A stretch of 7,754 nt of DNA from SIG469 sp964541215 (GTDB lineage: Bacteria; Bacillota; Clostridia; Oscillospirales; Oscillospiraceae), in the NCBI GenBank assembly GCA_964541215.1, contig CAZIPP010000063.1:1-7754 (forward strand), written 5' to 3'. Below, in pieces: positions 1 through 5,281 of this stretch; position 1 is the first letter of the stretch; each line of letters opens with the position of its first letter. A program made the position numbers and the translations under genes. Under the pieces are notes generated by a model. It was given only the letters and a program-made list of their open reading frames with translations. It did not search any database and was not told the DNA's origin.

Positions 1-10
1 AAACGTGCGA

Positions 11-34
11 AAACTCCTGCTTTTGTAGGAGTTT
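11..34. other. Stem-loop with 10-bp stem and TTTT/AAAA loop
   Basis: Arms AAACTCCTGC (11-20) and GTAGGAGTTT (25-34) pair over 10 bp with one G-T wobble around a 4-base loop. Read leftward, the stem ends in TTTT, so it could be a weak distal terminator for putP transcripts. It lies about 100 bp beyond the putP stop and the T run is largely inside the stem. No gene is visible in bases 1-136. This hairpin is the first of three in a row there. Confidence 0.5.
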
Positions 35-60
35 GAGTGCGATGCAGCAAACTGAGAAAC

Positions 61-95
61 CGTGTCAAAATGGTCCAAAGGACTATTTTGACACG
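61..95. repeat. Long near-perfect inverted repeat, 16-bp arms, 3-base loop
   Basis: Arms 61-76 and 80-95 are complementary over 16 bp with a single G-T wobble (72/84) and the loop AAA. Neither side has a T-tract, so it does not look like a simple intrinsic terminator. It sits between the stem-loop at 11-34 and the terminator at 99-138. It could be an RNA-processing or 3'-end-protecting hairpin, or part of a dispersed intergenic repeat. Copy number cannot be judged from one window. Confidence 0.6.
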
Positions 96-98
96 CTG

Positions 99-138
99 AA
101 CACCGCATCGTCATGCACGATGCGGTGTTTTGTGTTTT
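99..138 (+). terminator. Intrinsic terminator, rightward
   Basis: A 13-bp perfect GC-rich stem (99-111 with 117-129, core ACCGCATCGT) has a 5-base loop and is followed by TTTGTGTTTT. This is a good Rho-independent terminator for a rightward gene ending before the window. Read leftward, the stem begins 8 bp past the putP stop but is followed only by TT then CAGCG. It may therefore stabilise the putP mRNA 3' end but is a poor leftward terminator. The putP stop codon overlaps the end of the T-tract. Confidence 0.8.
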
Positions 139-1591
139 AGTCTTCAAGAGCAACGGCTTCGTCGAAGAGCTGTTCAACTTCTTTGCCGGGAGCTTTACTT
201 GCAAGAGATACAACAATGGCAGCGATGAGAGCTGCGGCAAAGCCGGGAATGATCTCATAAATACCGGTACCGGCAAGGAAGACCAGCCACAGGATATCAA
301 CAGCAGCGCCAACAATGATACTGGCGATAGCGCCGCTGAAGGTGAAGCGCTTCCAGAACAGGGACAGTATAATGGCAGGACCAAATGCGGCACCAAATAC
401 GCCCCAGGCGTTGGAAACGAGATCCATTATGGAACCGGCACCGGGATTGGAAGCGATAATAACTGCGATAACGGAAATGGCAAGGACCACGATACGACCT
501 GCCCAAAGCATTTCCTTGTCAGAAGCGTTGTTTTTGCGGATGACGGGCTTATAAACGTCACTGGCAAATGCGGAGGCAGAAGCCAGCAGCTGAGAGTCGG
601 CAGTGCTCATGGCAGCTGCAAGAATGGCGGAAAGAAGAATGCCGGAGATGATGCCGGGGAATATCTTTCTGACCATGGTGATGAATACCAGAGAGTTATC
701 GGCGATGTTCTGGTCAAAGCCGAGGAACATACGACCAATGCAGCCGGCTGCAACGGAGAAAATAAGGATAAGTACAGTCCAGCTGATACCGATTTTGGCA
801 GATTTTTTCAGTTCCTTGTCGGACTTGAGGGACATGAAGCGGATGATGATATGGGGCATACCAAAGTAGCCAAGTCCCCAGCCAAGACCGGAGACAATTT
901 CTTTCCAGTTGGTGAACAGGCTCCAATAACCTTCGGGCATGGCGGTGTTTGCGGTGCTGGTGTCCAGAGCGAAAGCGGCGAAGATAGGAGCTATCAGAAG
1001 AGCACCCAGCATCAGCAGACCCTGGAAGAAGTCGGTCCAGCAAACAGCGCTGAAGCCGCCAAGGAAAGTGTAAACGATAATGATACCGGCAGCTATGTAC
1101 ATGGCAACGGTTGCGTCAATTCCCATAACAGTGTTGAACAGGGTACCGCAGGCTTTGATACTGGAAGCGGCGTAAATGGTATAGGCAAAGAGGAAAATAA
1201 CGGCGCATATGATCTGCAGTACCATGCTGGAGGACATGAAACGGTTGGTCAGATACTGGGGTATAGTGATGGAGTCGTTGGCTCTGATGGAGAACTTGCG
1301 AAGTCTGGGAGCTTCAAACAGCCAGCTTAAGGTGTAACCAATGCCAAGACCAATGGCTATCCAGGTCTGACCCATGCCGTAAGCGTAGATGGAAGCGGGA
1401 AGACCCATAAGCACCCATGCGCTCATATCGGAAGCGCCGGCAGACAGCGCTGATACCCAGGCACCCATCTGACGTCCGCCAAGGAAGTAATCCTTTTCGT
1501 TGCCTTCTTTTGAACGGACAAAGAAGTAAACGCCTATGCCTACCATGAACAGAAGGTAGACTACAAATACAATAAGTTCACTAATATTCAT
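137..1591 (-). CDS. putP: Sodium/proline symporter (SSS family, PutP)
   Basis: Inner-membrane Na+-coupled proline uptake carrier of the solute:sodium symporter family; 484 residues, against about 500 for E. coli PutP. From this start, FLGGR puts Arg at 40, and SAGASDMSAW puts Ser50, Asp55 and Ser57 at the numbers of E. coli PutP residues implicated in Na+ and substrate binding. The second Na+-site motif STADSQLL lies at 329-336 (Ser329, Thr330), and WGLGYFGMPH lies at 238-247. Hydrophobic segments run through the whole length, as expected for about 13 helices. An ATG six codons upstream (1609) is rejected because it would place the ribosome site AAGGAG inside the coding region. That site lies 7 bases before the ATG at 1591. 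The gene diverges from a LysR-type regulator, its likely controller by position. Proline specificity is inferred from PutP similarity; other SSS substrates are less likely. Confidence 0.93.
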   Translation of the reverse strand: MNISELIVFVVYLLFMVGIGVYFFVRSKEGNEKDYFLGGRQMGAWVSALSAGASDMSAWVLMGLPASIYAYGMGQTWIAIGLGIGYTLSWLFEAPRLRKFSIRANDSITIPQYLTNRFMSSSMVLQIICAVIFLFAYTIYAASSIKACGTLFNTVMGIDATVAMYIAAGIIIVYTFLGGFSAVCWTDFFQGLLMLGALLIAPIFAAFALDTSTANTAMPEGYWSLFTNWKEIVSGLGWGLGYFGMPHIIIRFMSLKSDKELKKSAKIGISWTVLILIFSVAAGCIGRMFLGFDQNIADNSLVFITMVRKIFPGIISGILLSAILAAAMSTADSQLLASASAFASDVYKPVIRKNNASDKEMLWAGRIVVLAISVIAVIIASNPGAGSIMDLVSNAWGVFGAAFGPAIILSLFWKRFTFSGAIASIIVGAAVDILWLVFLAGTGIYEIIPGFAAALIAAIVVSLASKAPGKEVEQLFDEAVALED

Positions 1592-1598
1592 TTTCCTT

Positions 1599-1604
1599 CT
1601 CCTT
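1599..1604 (-). promoter_or_regulatory. Ribosome binding site that fixes the putP start
   Basis: AAGGAG on the minus strand lies 7 bases upstream of the ATG at 1591. The longer ORF from the ATG at 1609 would translate through this site as Arg/Lys codons and has no comparable site of its own. The shorter start is therefore preferred. Confidence 0.85.
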
Positions 1605-1616
1605 TGCATGAAAAAA

Positions 1617-1635
1617 TGTAATGCATATCATTACA
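1617..1635. promoter_or_regulatory. Perfect 7-5-7 inverted repeat in the putP leader
   Basis: TGTAATG (1617-1623) and CATTACA (1629-1635) form a perfect palindrome with a 5-base spacer. It lies between the predicted putP transcription start (about 1648) and its ribosome site. As DNA it could be an operator for a roadblock repressor or the LysR regulator. As RNA it would be an AU-rich hairpin followed directly by six U residues, which resembles a weak attenuator. Confidence 0.5.
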
Positions 1636-1654
1636 ATCTCAAATTGATAACTGC

Positions 1655-1683
1655 ATTATACTTAAAACTTAGCAAAAAATCAA
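1655..1683 (-). promoter_or_regulatory. putP promoter (TTGATT-17-TATAAT)
   Basis: On the minus strand a TTGATT -35 element (1678-1683) and a perfect TATAAT -10 element (1655-1660) are separated by 17 bp. Transcription should start near 1648, giving a leader of about 57 nt that contains the 1617-1635 inverted repeat. The promoter fits the sigma-A consensus well. Confidence 0.75.
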
Positions 1684-1690
1684 CTATAAA

Positions 1691-1722
1691 ATTACAAAAA
1701 CTTGTATTGAACATTACAAAAA
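1691..1722. promoter_or_regulatory. Phased ATTACAAAAA direct repeats, candidate LysR-type binding sites
   Basis: ATTACAAAAA occurs at 1691-1700 and 1713-1722. The start-to-start distance is 22 bp, about two helical turns, so both would face the same side of the DNA. The left copy is also half of an inverted repeat, TACAA-N4-TTGTA (1693-1706), which resembles the T-N11-A dyads bound by LysR-type proteins. The sites lie just upstream of the putP -35 and over the -35 of the regulator gene, a usual place for autorepression with divergent activation. The protein assignment is inferred. Confidence 0.45.
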
Positions 1723-1734
1723 TTCATGTATAAT
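1707..1734 (+). promoter_or_regulatory. Promoter of the LysR-type regulator (TTGAAC-16-TATAAT)
   Basis: TTGAAC (1707-1712) and a perfect TATAAT (1729-1734) are 16 bp apart, with TG directly before the -10. Transcription should start near 1741, giving a leader of about 57 nt. The -10 lies inside the left arm of the 14-bp inverted repeat (1723-1770), and the -35 sits between the two ATTACAAAAA repeats. The promoter is therefore built into likely operator DNA. Confidence 0.75.
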
Positions 1735-1770
1735 TAAACCGTTGGTACTTAAAGTCTAATTATACATGAA
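1723..1770. promoter_or_regulatory. 14-bp-arm inverted repeat around the regulator's start of transcription
   Basis: TTCATGTATAATTA (1723-1736) and its exact reverse complement (1757-1770) flank a 20-bp spacer. The left arm contains the -10 box and the right arm lies in the 5' leader. Because the left arm is upstream of the expected start, this cannot fold in the main transcript and is more likely a DNA operator. The 34-bp centre-to-centre spacing is roughly three helical turns. The bound protein is unknown; the adjacent LysR-type product is the simplest candidate. Confidence 0.55.
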
Positions 1771-1797
1771 AGATACTAATGCAAAGAGGCGTTGAAT

Positions 1798-2682
1798 ATG
1801 AGCATAAGGAAATATGAAACGTTTGTGAAAGTTGTGGAGCTGGGCAGCCTTACCAAAGCAGCTGAGGCTTTGGGTATGACTCAGTCGGGAGTCAGTCATA
1901 TAATTAACGGTATAGAGGACGATTTTGGTTTTTCTCTCCTTGTCCGCGGAAGAGGCGGAGTTCGCCTGACTGATGAAGGGGAGCGGGTGCTTCCTGTGAT
2001 GCGCAATATAGTAAATTGCTCCGAGCAGCTAAAACAGATAGTGGACTCGATACACGGGCTTGATTCCGGCACGGTTCGCGTGGGAGCGTTCACTTCTGTG
2101 GCTGTCCACTGGCTGCCGGGAATGATAAAAGGATTTCAGGAAAAGTACCCCCGCATCGAGTTCAAGCTGCTGAATGGCGACTACCACGATGTTCAGCAAT
2201 GGCTCAGTGAGGGGTCTGTGGACGTGGGATTTGTTGCACTGCCGTGCGACATTGGCTGCCGGTGCATTCCTTTGATGGACGACAGGCTGCTGGCGGTACT
2301 GCCAAAGGATCATAAATACGCTGCTTTGGATAGCTTTCCTGTTGAACTGGCTGCAAATGAGCCTTTTATAACGCTGCTTGAAAGCTCTGACCATGATTCG
2401 CGCCGTGCGCTGGAAGCGTTGGGAGTAAAGCCGAATGTAAAATTTACAACAAAGGATGACTATGCGATCATTGCTATGGTTGAGCAGGGATTGGGTATTT
2501 CCATAATGCCGGAGCTGCTGCTCAAGGGGCGTGACAGCAGCCTCAAAGCACTGGAACTTGACCCGCCCTGCAGCCGAACCATAGGACTTGCTCTTGCTTC
2601 GGGCGCGGAAGAAAGCCCAGCTACCAGAAGCTTTGCTGAGTATGTCTGCGGCTGGATCAAAGAGAAATATTCTGCCGGTTAG
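1798..2682 (+). CDS. LysR-family transcriptional regulator
   Basis: Cytoplasmic DNA-binding regulator of 294 residues, the standard LysR length. The N-terminal winged helix-turn-helix spans roughly residues 4-62 (LGSLTKAAEALGMTQSGVSH at 15-34, then LLVRGRGGVRLTDEGE). A linker helix follows to about 88. The periplasmic-binding-protein-like effector domain starts at GTVRVGAFTSVAVHWLPGMI and ends near 290, including the family-typical IAMVEQGLGISIMPE. A TTG six bases upstream (1792) could extend the frame, but AGAGG (1785-1789) is correctly spaced only for the ATG at 1798. The divergent neighbour putP and the shared repeat-rich promoter region suggest it controls putP and itself, with an amino acid or related metabolite as co-inducer; that is inference. 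The stop overlaps the convergent membrane-protein gene by 4 bp. Confidence 0.92.
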   Translation: MSIRKYETFVKVVELGSLTKAAEALGMTQSGVSHIINGIEDDFGFSLLVRGRGGVRLTDEGERVLPVMRNIVNCSEQLKQIVDSIHGLDSGTVRVGAFTSVAVHWLPGMIKGFQEKYPRIEFKLLNGDYHDVQQWLSEGSVDVGFVALPCDIGCRCIPLMDDRLLAVLPKDHKYAALDSFPVELAANEPFITLLESSDHDSRRALEALGVKPNVKFTTKDDYAIIAMVEQGLGISIMPELLLKGRDSSLKALELDPPCSRTIGLALASGAEESPATRSFAEYVCGWIKEKYSAG

Positions 2683-3497
2683 CCACGTTTTTTATCCAGA
2701 TAAACATTTATAGCGCCGCCAAGAAAAAGGATCATCATGCTGAAATACATCCACAGCATGGCAAGCACAATGGCTGTAAGGCTGCCGTAAAGATAGGTGT
2801 AGTCAGAAAAGTTATTGATGTATATGGAAAACAGCCAGGTGAAGACCATCCAGCCGACTGCTGAGAAAGCAGCGCCGGGGAATTGTGGGCGGAATCTGGC
2901 TTTCCTGTTTGGGAAAACCTTATAGACAAGCATGAACAGAAGAGTAAGCAAACACAAAATTACGATGTATCGAAGGATATCTATCGGGAGCCGGAATACA
3001 AAATCTATATATTGAGTTACCATTGTTAAGACAAAATTCCAGAATACATGTAATAAAAGCAGCAGGATCAGCACTATTATGAAAAGTACCATATAGAAGA
3101 ACGCTATGAATCGCTTAACAAAGTAATTGCGCGATTCATCCACTCGATATACAGAGTTAAGACCGTTGATAAGCCCCACCATGCATCGGGATGCAGACCA
3201 TACAAGCGTAAAGCCTGTAATGCCAATGAAGGTTCCGGAAAGCTTTGAATAAAGCTCACTTGATGCAAGAGCCAGCAGGGGACGGATGACCTCCGGCGCC
3301 AGTTCGTCAACAAGGACTATCAACTGCTGTTCAGATATGGGTGTCAGTCTTATGAGATACATGAGCAGCATTATTGTGGGAAAAACAGCAAGGATAACAA
3401 AAAAAGCAGTATATGCGGAAAAAGCAGGGATCTGCATATCGCTGAACTGTCTGCAAAAAGCTCTGACGGCATTTGTTTTTTCTTTGATGAATGACAT
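2679..3497 (-). CDS. YihY/BrkB-family integral membrane protein
   Basis: Polytopic membrane protein of 272 residues, matching the YihY/virulence-factor-BrkB family (usually 250-320). About six hydrophobic segments can be seen, near residues 25-50, 88-112, 130-156, 172-194, 205-228 and 238-265. Family features are AFSAYTAFFVILAVFPTIML in the first helix, the NGLNSVYRVDESRNYFVKRF loop (111-130), FPNRKARFRPQFPGA (195-209) and YLYGSLTAIVLAMLWMYFS near the C terminus. The start has a strong AAGGAGG a few bases upstream. The biochemical role of this family is unsettled; the old ribonuclease-BN label is wrong and transport has been proposed. It is transcribed alone, convergent to the LysR-type gene and divergent from the MarR pair. 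Confidence 0.9.
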   Translation of the reverse strand: MSFIKEKTNAVRAFCRQFSDMQIPAFSAYTAFFVILAVFPTIMLLMYLIRLTPISEQQLIVLVDELAPEVIRPLLALASSELYSKLSGTFIGITGFTLVWSASRCMVGLINGLNSVYRVDESRNYFVKRFIAFFYMVLFIIVLILLLLLHVFWNFVLTMVTQYIDFVFRLPIDILRYIVILCLLTLLFMLVYKVFPNRKARFRPQFPGAAFSAVGWMVFTWLFSIYINNFSDYTYLYGSLTAIVLAMLWMYFSMMILFLGGAINVYLDKKRG

Positions 3498-3512
3498 TTC
3501 AGATACCCTCCT

Positions 3513-3527
3513 TATTCATTATGAATA
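3513..3527. promoter_or_regulatory. Perfect 7-1-7 palindrome at the start of the YihY/BrkB transcript
   Basis: TATTCAT-T-ATGAATA is a perfect palindrome that abuts the predicted -10 box of the leftward membrane-protein gene. It covers the expected start of transcription (about 3520) and lies just upstream of the ribosome site. It could be an operator, possibly for one of the divergently encoded MarR-type proteins. It is AT-rich and short, so chance is possible. Confidence 0.35.
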
Positions 3528-3556
3528 GTATAATCCAATGTTATGCGAAGAATCAA
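3527..3556 (-). promoter_or_regulatory. Putative promoter of the YihY/BrkB gene (TTGATT-18-TATACT)
   Basis: On the minus strand TTGATT (3551-3556) and TATACT (3527-3532) are separated by 18 bp, giving a leader of about 23 nt. The match is fair, and no better pair was found in 3498-3697. Confidence 0.5.
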
Positions 3557-3633
3557 TGTGGTTCATACCATAATATAATGTATATGCATAAGGTGAACAT
3601 CACTGGTCAATTTGTGCCATTACAATTTATTGG

Positions 3634-3663
3634 TTGACGAAATATGATGCTTTGGTGTATATT
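3634..3663 (+). promoter_or_regulatory. Promoter of the tandem MarR operon (TTGACG-18-TATATT)
   Basis: TTGACG (3634-3639) and TATATT (3658-3663) are 18 bp apart. The expected start is near 3670, leaving a leader of about 28 nt with GGAGG (3686-3690) 7 bases before the ATG. Short complementary segments TGGTT (3631-3635) and AACCA (3666-3670) flank the promoter. They could form part of an autoregulatory site but are too short to claim. Confidence 0.65.
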
Positions 3664-3697
3664 TTAACCATCTAAATAATTTTACGGAGGAGAAACA

Positions 3698-4156
3698 ATG
3701 AGCGAGAAGAGAGATTCGTTTCAGAACGATAGAGGTATAGGTTTCCTTGTAACTCAGGTTTCCCATTCCATTACACAGTGTTTCAACAGAGCTTTTGAAC
3801 AGTACGATATTACTTTTCCTCAGTCAAGAGTTATGGCGTATCTTATTCGTCAGCAGGATGTGGGAGACGTGAATCAGCGGGATCTGGAAAGTGCTTTGGG
3901 CATCAAGGCATCCTCCATTTCCAGTCTTGTTCGTAATCTTGAGAACAAGGGATTTGTGGAATGCAAGCGCAGAGCGGCGGATGCCCGCAATAAGAGTATT
4001 ACCCTGACTGAAAAGGGTCTTGCGGTACAGCGCCAGCTGGAGGGTCTTTGCCATGAAATAGAGGAGATACTTACTGTTGGCATCAGTGACGAGCAGCTTT
4101 CAGAGCTGGCTGATCAGCTTCAGAAGGTTAGAAGCAATATAGAAAAGAGTGAGTAA
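3698..4156 (+). CDS. MarR-family transcriptional regulator (first of a pair)
   Basis: Small cytoplasmic winged-helix regulator of 152 residues, within the MarR norm. N- and C-terminal helices (about 12-35 and 105-150) would form the dimer interface. The DNA-binding core spans about 40-105: ITFPQSRVMAYLI, helix-turn-helix QRDLESALGIKASSISSLVRNLENKGFV (60-87, recognition helix about 70-84), and the wing with the family D-x-R signature RRAADARNKSITLTEKG. The start follows GGAGG at good spacing. The next MarR gene begins 11 bp after its stop, and that gene's ribosome site overlaps this stop codon, so the two are probably translationally coupled. No efflux pump or detoxification enzyme, the usual MarR target, is in the same transcript. 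Targets and ligand are unknown; autoregulation and control of the divergent membrane gene are possible. Confidence 0.9.
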   Translation: MSEKRDSFQNDRGIGFLVTQVSHSITQCFNRAFEQYDITFPQSRVMAYLIRQQDVGDVNQRDLESALGIKASSISSLVRNLENKGFVECKRRAADARNKSITLTEKGLAVQRQLEGLCHEIEEILTVGISDEQLSELADQLQKVRSNIEKSE

Positions 4157-4167
4157 GGACTAAAGCG

Positions 4168-4608
4168 ATGAACAGGTTAGAATTCGGAAGCCTTATCTTT
4201 TCATTGATGTATGAATTTTCCAAGATGGAAAGAAAGATGTCTTCCAACGCAGGTCTATACAGCGGTCAGCCCCGTGTGCTGACTATACTTAAGTTCAATG
4301 AAGGCTGTACGCTTTCCGAGCTTTCTGAGATTTGCAGCATAGGTATGCCAAGCCTTTCCGTATCTGTCAGAAATATGGAAAAGAGCGGGCTTTTAAGAAG
4401 AGAGATCTCCGGCAGCGATGGCAGAGTTCAGAAGATATACCTTACGGAAGAGGGATATCAGAGAGCGCAGATGTTCCATGATGAGATAGACGCATTTTAC
4501 AGCGATTTTCTGAGTGGACTTCCTGAAGGAAAGGTTGATATGCTGGCGGAACATCTGACACTTATGAAAGATACCTTTGCAGGATACAACATGAAGAACC
4601 AGAACTGA
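4168..4608 (+). CDS. MarR-family transcriptional regulator (second of a pair)
   Basis: Protein of 146 residues with the MarR winged-helix arrangement: helix at 8-25, SGQPRVLTILKFNEGCTLSELSEICSIGMPSLSVSVRNMEKSGLL (32-76) as the helix-turn-helix core, and a wing containing SGSDGRVQKIYLTEEG (81-96) with the D-x-R signature. A C-terminal dimer helix runs from about 100. It is clearly divergent from its upstream partner, so it is not a recent duplication. Its ribosome site (AAGGA, 4155-4159) overlaps the preceding TAA stop. The gene ends 19 bp before a strong terminator, closing a two-gene operon. Whether the pair works as homodimers or a heterodimer cannot be told from sequence. The ligand is unknown. 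Confidence 0.87.
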   Translation: MNRLEFGSLIFSLMYEFSKMERKMSSNAGLYSGQPRVLTILKFNEGCTLSELSEICSIGMPSLSVSVRNMEKSGLLRREISGSDGRVQKIYLTEEGYQRAQMFHDEIDAFYSDFLSGLPEGKVDMLAEHLTLMKDTFAGYNMKNQN

Positions 4609-4627
4609 CACGGTCAAAAATATTACA

Positions 4628-4657
4628 ACTGCCGGCTTTGCCGGCAGTATGTTTTTG
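4628..4657 (+). terminator. Intrinsic terminator after the MarR pair
   Basis: A perfect 9-bp GC-rich stem, ACTGCCGGC (4628-4636) with GCCGGCAGT (4640-4648), has a TTT loop and is followed by ATGTTTTTG. It separates the MarR operon from the aspartate-family operon, whose promoter begins 15 bp further on. Confidence 0.88.
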
Positions 4658-4671
4658 TATATTATTCCACG

Positions 4672-4700
4672 TTGAAAAAGCAAGAGCGACATGATAAAAT
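4672..4700 (+). promoter_or_regulatory. Promoter of the ACT-hom-lysC operon (TTGAAA-17-TAAAAT, extended -10)
   Basis: TTGAAA (4672-4677) and TAAAAT (4695-4700) are 17 bp apart, with TGA before the -10 giving the extended TGn motif. The start is predicted near 4707 and the leader is about 47 nt. The leader is too short for a lysine riboswitch or T-box, so control must be at the promoter or after transcription. A second TTGACA (4702-4707) has no matching -10 at usual spacing. Confidence 0.72.
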
Positions 4701-4753
4701 GTTGACAAGACAAATACAAATGCCCACTGGATATAGACGAAAGGGGTTTATCT

Positions 4754-5194
4754 ATGGACAAACTGCCGAAATATTATCTGGTTGAAGCCAAAGCATTGCC
4801 TGAGGTTTTTCTGAAAGTGGCAGAGGCAAAGCGACTTTTGGAAACAGGCGAAGTAAAGACCATCCATCAGGCAGCAATGATGACAGGCATCAGCCGCAGC
4901 GCATATTATAAATATCGCGACACCATTATGCCGTTTCAGGATCTGACAGCAGGGCGCATTATGACGTTCCATCTGGTGCTGAAGGATGAACCGGGAGTGC
5001 TGTCATCCATACTGTCGCTGTTTGCTGCTTCCGGGGCAAATATTCTTACCATCAATCAGAGCATACCATCCAATGGCTGCGCTTCCGTGAGCATTTCTGC
5101 ACAGACGCGTTCCATGAGTGTTTCCATAGAAGAATTGTTGGAAAAAATCGGTAAAATCACCGGCGTGGTAAAGGCTGAAATACCCGGTGGTTAA
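4754..5194 (+). CDS. HTH-ACT domain protein (PheB/ThrR-like regulator)
   Basis: Protein of 146 residues matching the ACT-domain family once labelled PheB/chorismate mutase in Bacillus. A B. subtilis member is, as I recall, now called ThrR, a repressor of threonine biosynthesis. It opens with KYYLVEAKALPEVFLKVAEAKRLLETGE (6-33), then a helix-turn-helix-like segment VKTIHQAAMMTGISRSAYYKYRD (34-56). The ACT domain runs from about 70 to 143, with the effector-loop signature DEPGVL at 78-83. There are no chorismate mutase active-site features. It is first in an operon with homoserine dehydrogenase and aspartate kinase, as expected for an end-product sensor of that pathway. The ribosome site AAAGGGG lies 7 bases before the ATG. 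Threonine as ligand is inferred from context; another amino acid remains possible. Confidence 0.85.
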   Translation: MDKLPKYYLVEAKALPEVFLKVAEAKRLLETGEVKTIHQAAMMTGISRSAYYKYRDTIMPFQDLTAGRIMTFHLVLKDEPGVLSSILSLFAASGANILTINQSIPSNGCASVSISAQTRSMSVSIEELLEKIGKITGVVKAEIPGG

Positions 5195-5253
5195 TAAAAA
5201 GCTTCAAGTACGTGATTTGGAAAAGATTAAAAATACATTGCAGCAAGAAAGGA

Positions 5254-5270
5254 TATGCTCCGGTAGCATA
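5254..5270 (+). promoter_or_regulatory. Small stem-loop next to the hom ribosome site
   Basis: TATGCT (5254-5259) and AGCATA (5265-5270) pair perfectly around CCGGT. A stronger ribosome-site-like GAAAGGA lies just 5' of the stem, and the weaker AGGA (5270-5273) abuts its 3' side, 8 bases before the hom ATG. The hairpin could affect hom translation. It is not a terminator, since no T-tract follows. Confidence 0.4.
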
Positions 5271-5281
5271 GGAACATAAAT

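Noticed and set aside
113..1330. A 405-codon rightward open frame opposite putP
   Set aside because: It is a mirror of the putP codon pattern. The protein is a low-complexity Gly/Asn/Asp-rich string with no known domain, no proper ribosome site, and a start inside the terminator hairpin. putP on the other strand matches a family from end to end.
1592..1609. Six-codon N-terminal extension of putP from an upstream ATG
   Set aside because: These codons are the ribosome binding site itself (AAGGAGAAGGAAA). Residue numbering from the ATG at 1591 also lines up with E. coli PutP.
1792..1797. TTG start for the LysR-type gene
   Set aside because: The ribosome site AGAGG is only 2 bases away from the TTG but 8 bases from the ATG at 1798.
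3573..3585. ATATA-ATG-TATAT inverted repeat in the BrkB/MarR intergenic region
   Set aside because: Low-complexity AT sequence with 5-bp arms, expected by chance in this region.
4702..4707. Perfect TTGACA as a second promoter for the ACT-hom-lysC operon
   Set aside because: No acceptable -10 lies 16-18 bp downstream; TTGAAA at 4672 with an extended -10 is better.
5255..5266. A minimal ORF (ATG CTC CGG TAG) ahead of hom
   Set aside because: The ribosome-like GAAAGGA is only 1 base from this ATG, too close for initiation, and the peptide has no regulatory logic.
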